The position numbers and the translations under genes were made by a program. The notes under the pieces were generated by a model. It made no database searches, was not told where the DNA came from, and was given only the letters and a program-made list of their open reading frames with translations. DNA of 64,000 nt from Phoebastria nigripes. Its lineage: Eukaryota > Chordata > Aves > Procellariiformes > Diomedeidae. Location: the NCBI GenBank assembly GCA_035582835.1, contig JAYKAV010003365.1, positions 541,623-605,622 of the forward strand, written 5' to 3'. Positions 63,474 through 64,000 of the stretch are shown here, in pieces; position 1 is the first letter of the stretch, and each line of letters starts with the position of its first letter.

Positions 63474-64000
63474 GTAACTGAAATTAAATTATCTTTCTTT
63501 AATTAATCTTAGGAAGTATATCATCCATTGTGTCCACAATTACAAATTGCAGAGATTATTTCAATGCTCTTGTACTTCTTATGAATCATGACCTACCTCT
63601 CAGTCCTGGTCTTGTTGCTCTATTTTGATTGATATTTTGACAGTAATATAATGTCTCATGCACTCTACATAGGACTGGACAAACGTACTTAGCGCACTTG
63701 AATTGGATTAAATCTCCTGAATAGCCAGGTAGTTTTCATGGGCTTACAGGATAGATATGTAAATAAACCTGTTATGTTTTCATGTAATTAATAAACATGG
63801 AGAGCTGGAATCCAGCTGTAACTATTGGTTTCCATATATTGTAAATATTGTGTGGAAAGCAAAGACAAATTATCGATGGTCTCCAAAATAACACAGAATC
63901 AGGTTATCTTGTGCATCCATCACAAACTGTACTCCAGTAATGTATCCACAACAGACTTCCTTTCATATCAGAAAGTACATCCATAACACTATGATAAATG
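63474..64000 (+). other. AK9: AK9 intron 25 (partial)
   Basis: The donor GTAACT starts an intron that runs off the right edge. Nothing else is recognisable in these 527 bases. Confidence 0.7.

Noticed and set aside
1..64000. CRISPR arrays, tRNA or rRNA genes, bacterial-type operons
   Set aside because: None seen. The sequence is intronic vertebrate DNA and no cloverleaf-like or repeat-spacer structure was found by eye.

Overview
The window is vertebrate nuclear DNA, most likely from a bird of the Neoaves. It is AT-rich and intron-dominated, and its coding exons are short with GT/AG borders. Interspersed repeats include CR1 LINEs in both orientations and two solo LTRs of types I recognise from neoavian genomes. 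Scattered single n bases point to a draft assembly.

Two genes can be identified, arranged head to head over a CpG island at about 10.6-11.6 kb. On the minus strand, coding exon 1 of FIG4 (the PI(3,5)P2 phosphatase) lies at 10773-10841. Positions 1-10772 are the start of its first intron, and I found no second FIG4 exon. On the plus strand, AK9 (multi-domain adenylate kinase 9) fills the rest of the window. I place one probable non-coding exon ending at 11481 and 24 coding exons from 13253 to 63473. They join in one open frame of 3086 nt (1028 codons plus 2 nt), with every intron phase agreeing. The gene continues past the right edge; the family is about 1900 residues long, so roughly the N-terminal half is here. 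FIG4 next to AK9 in divergent orientation matches the order known in other vertebrates.

Layout: 1-10.77 kb, FIG4 intron 1 with a solo LTR (3096-3892), a CR1 3' end (8210-8708) and a 24-base A run; 10.6-11.6 kb, shared promoter with one ETS-type and two NRF1-type sites; 11.5-13.2 kb, AK9 intron 1 with a second solo LTR (12145-12718); 13.25-33.1 kb, AK domain 1 and the P-loop of domain 2; 35.2-38.0 kb, the rest of domain 2; 42-57.9 kb, a sparse, acidic linker region with very long introns; 58.8-63.5 kb, the second CPV module and the start of AK domain 3. The introns hold CR1 copies of very different ages, a 0.4 kb GC-rich insert and small tandem or inverted repeats.

The encoded AK9 shows P-loops at residues 37-45, 393-401 and 910-918. 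The second P-loop has Arg where the catalytic Lys is expected. A CPV-motif module stands about 60 residues upstream of both the second and third P-loops, which indicates internal duplication. I saw no evidence of a novel defence, mobile or regulatory system; the most useful observations concern the shared promoter, the degenerate kinase sites, a possible cassette exon and the LTR placement.
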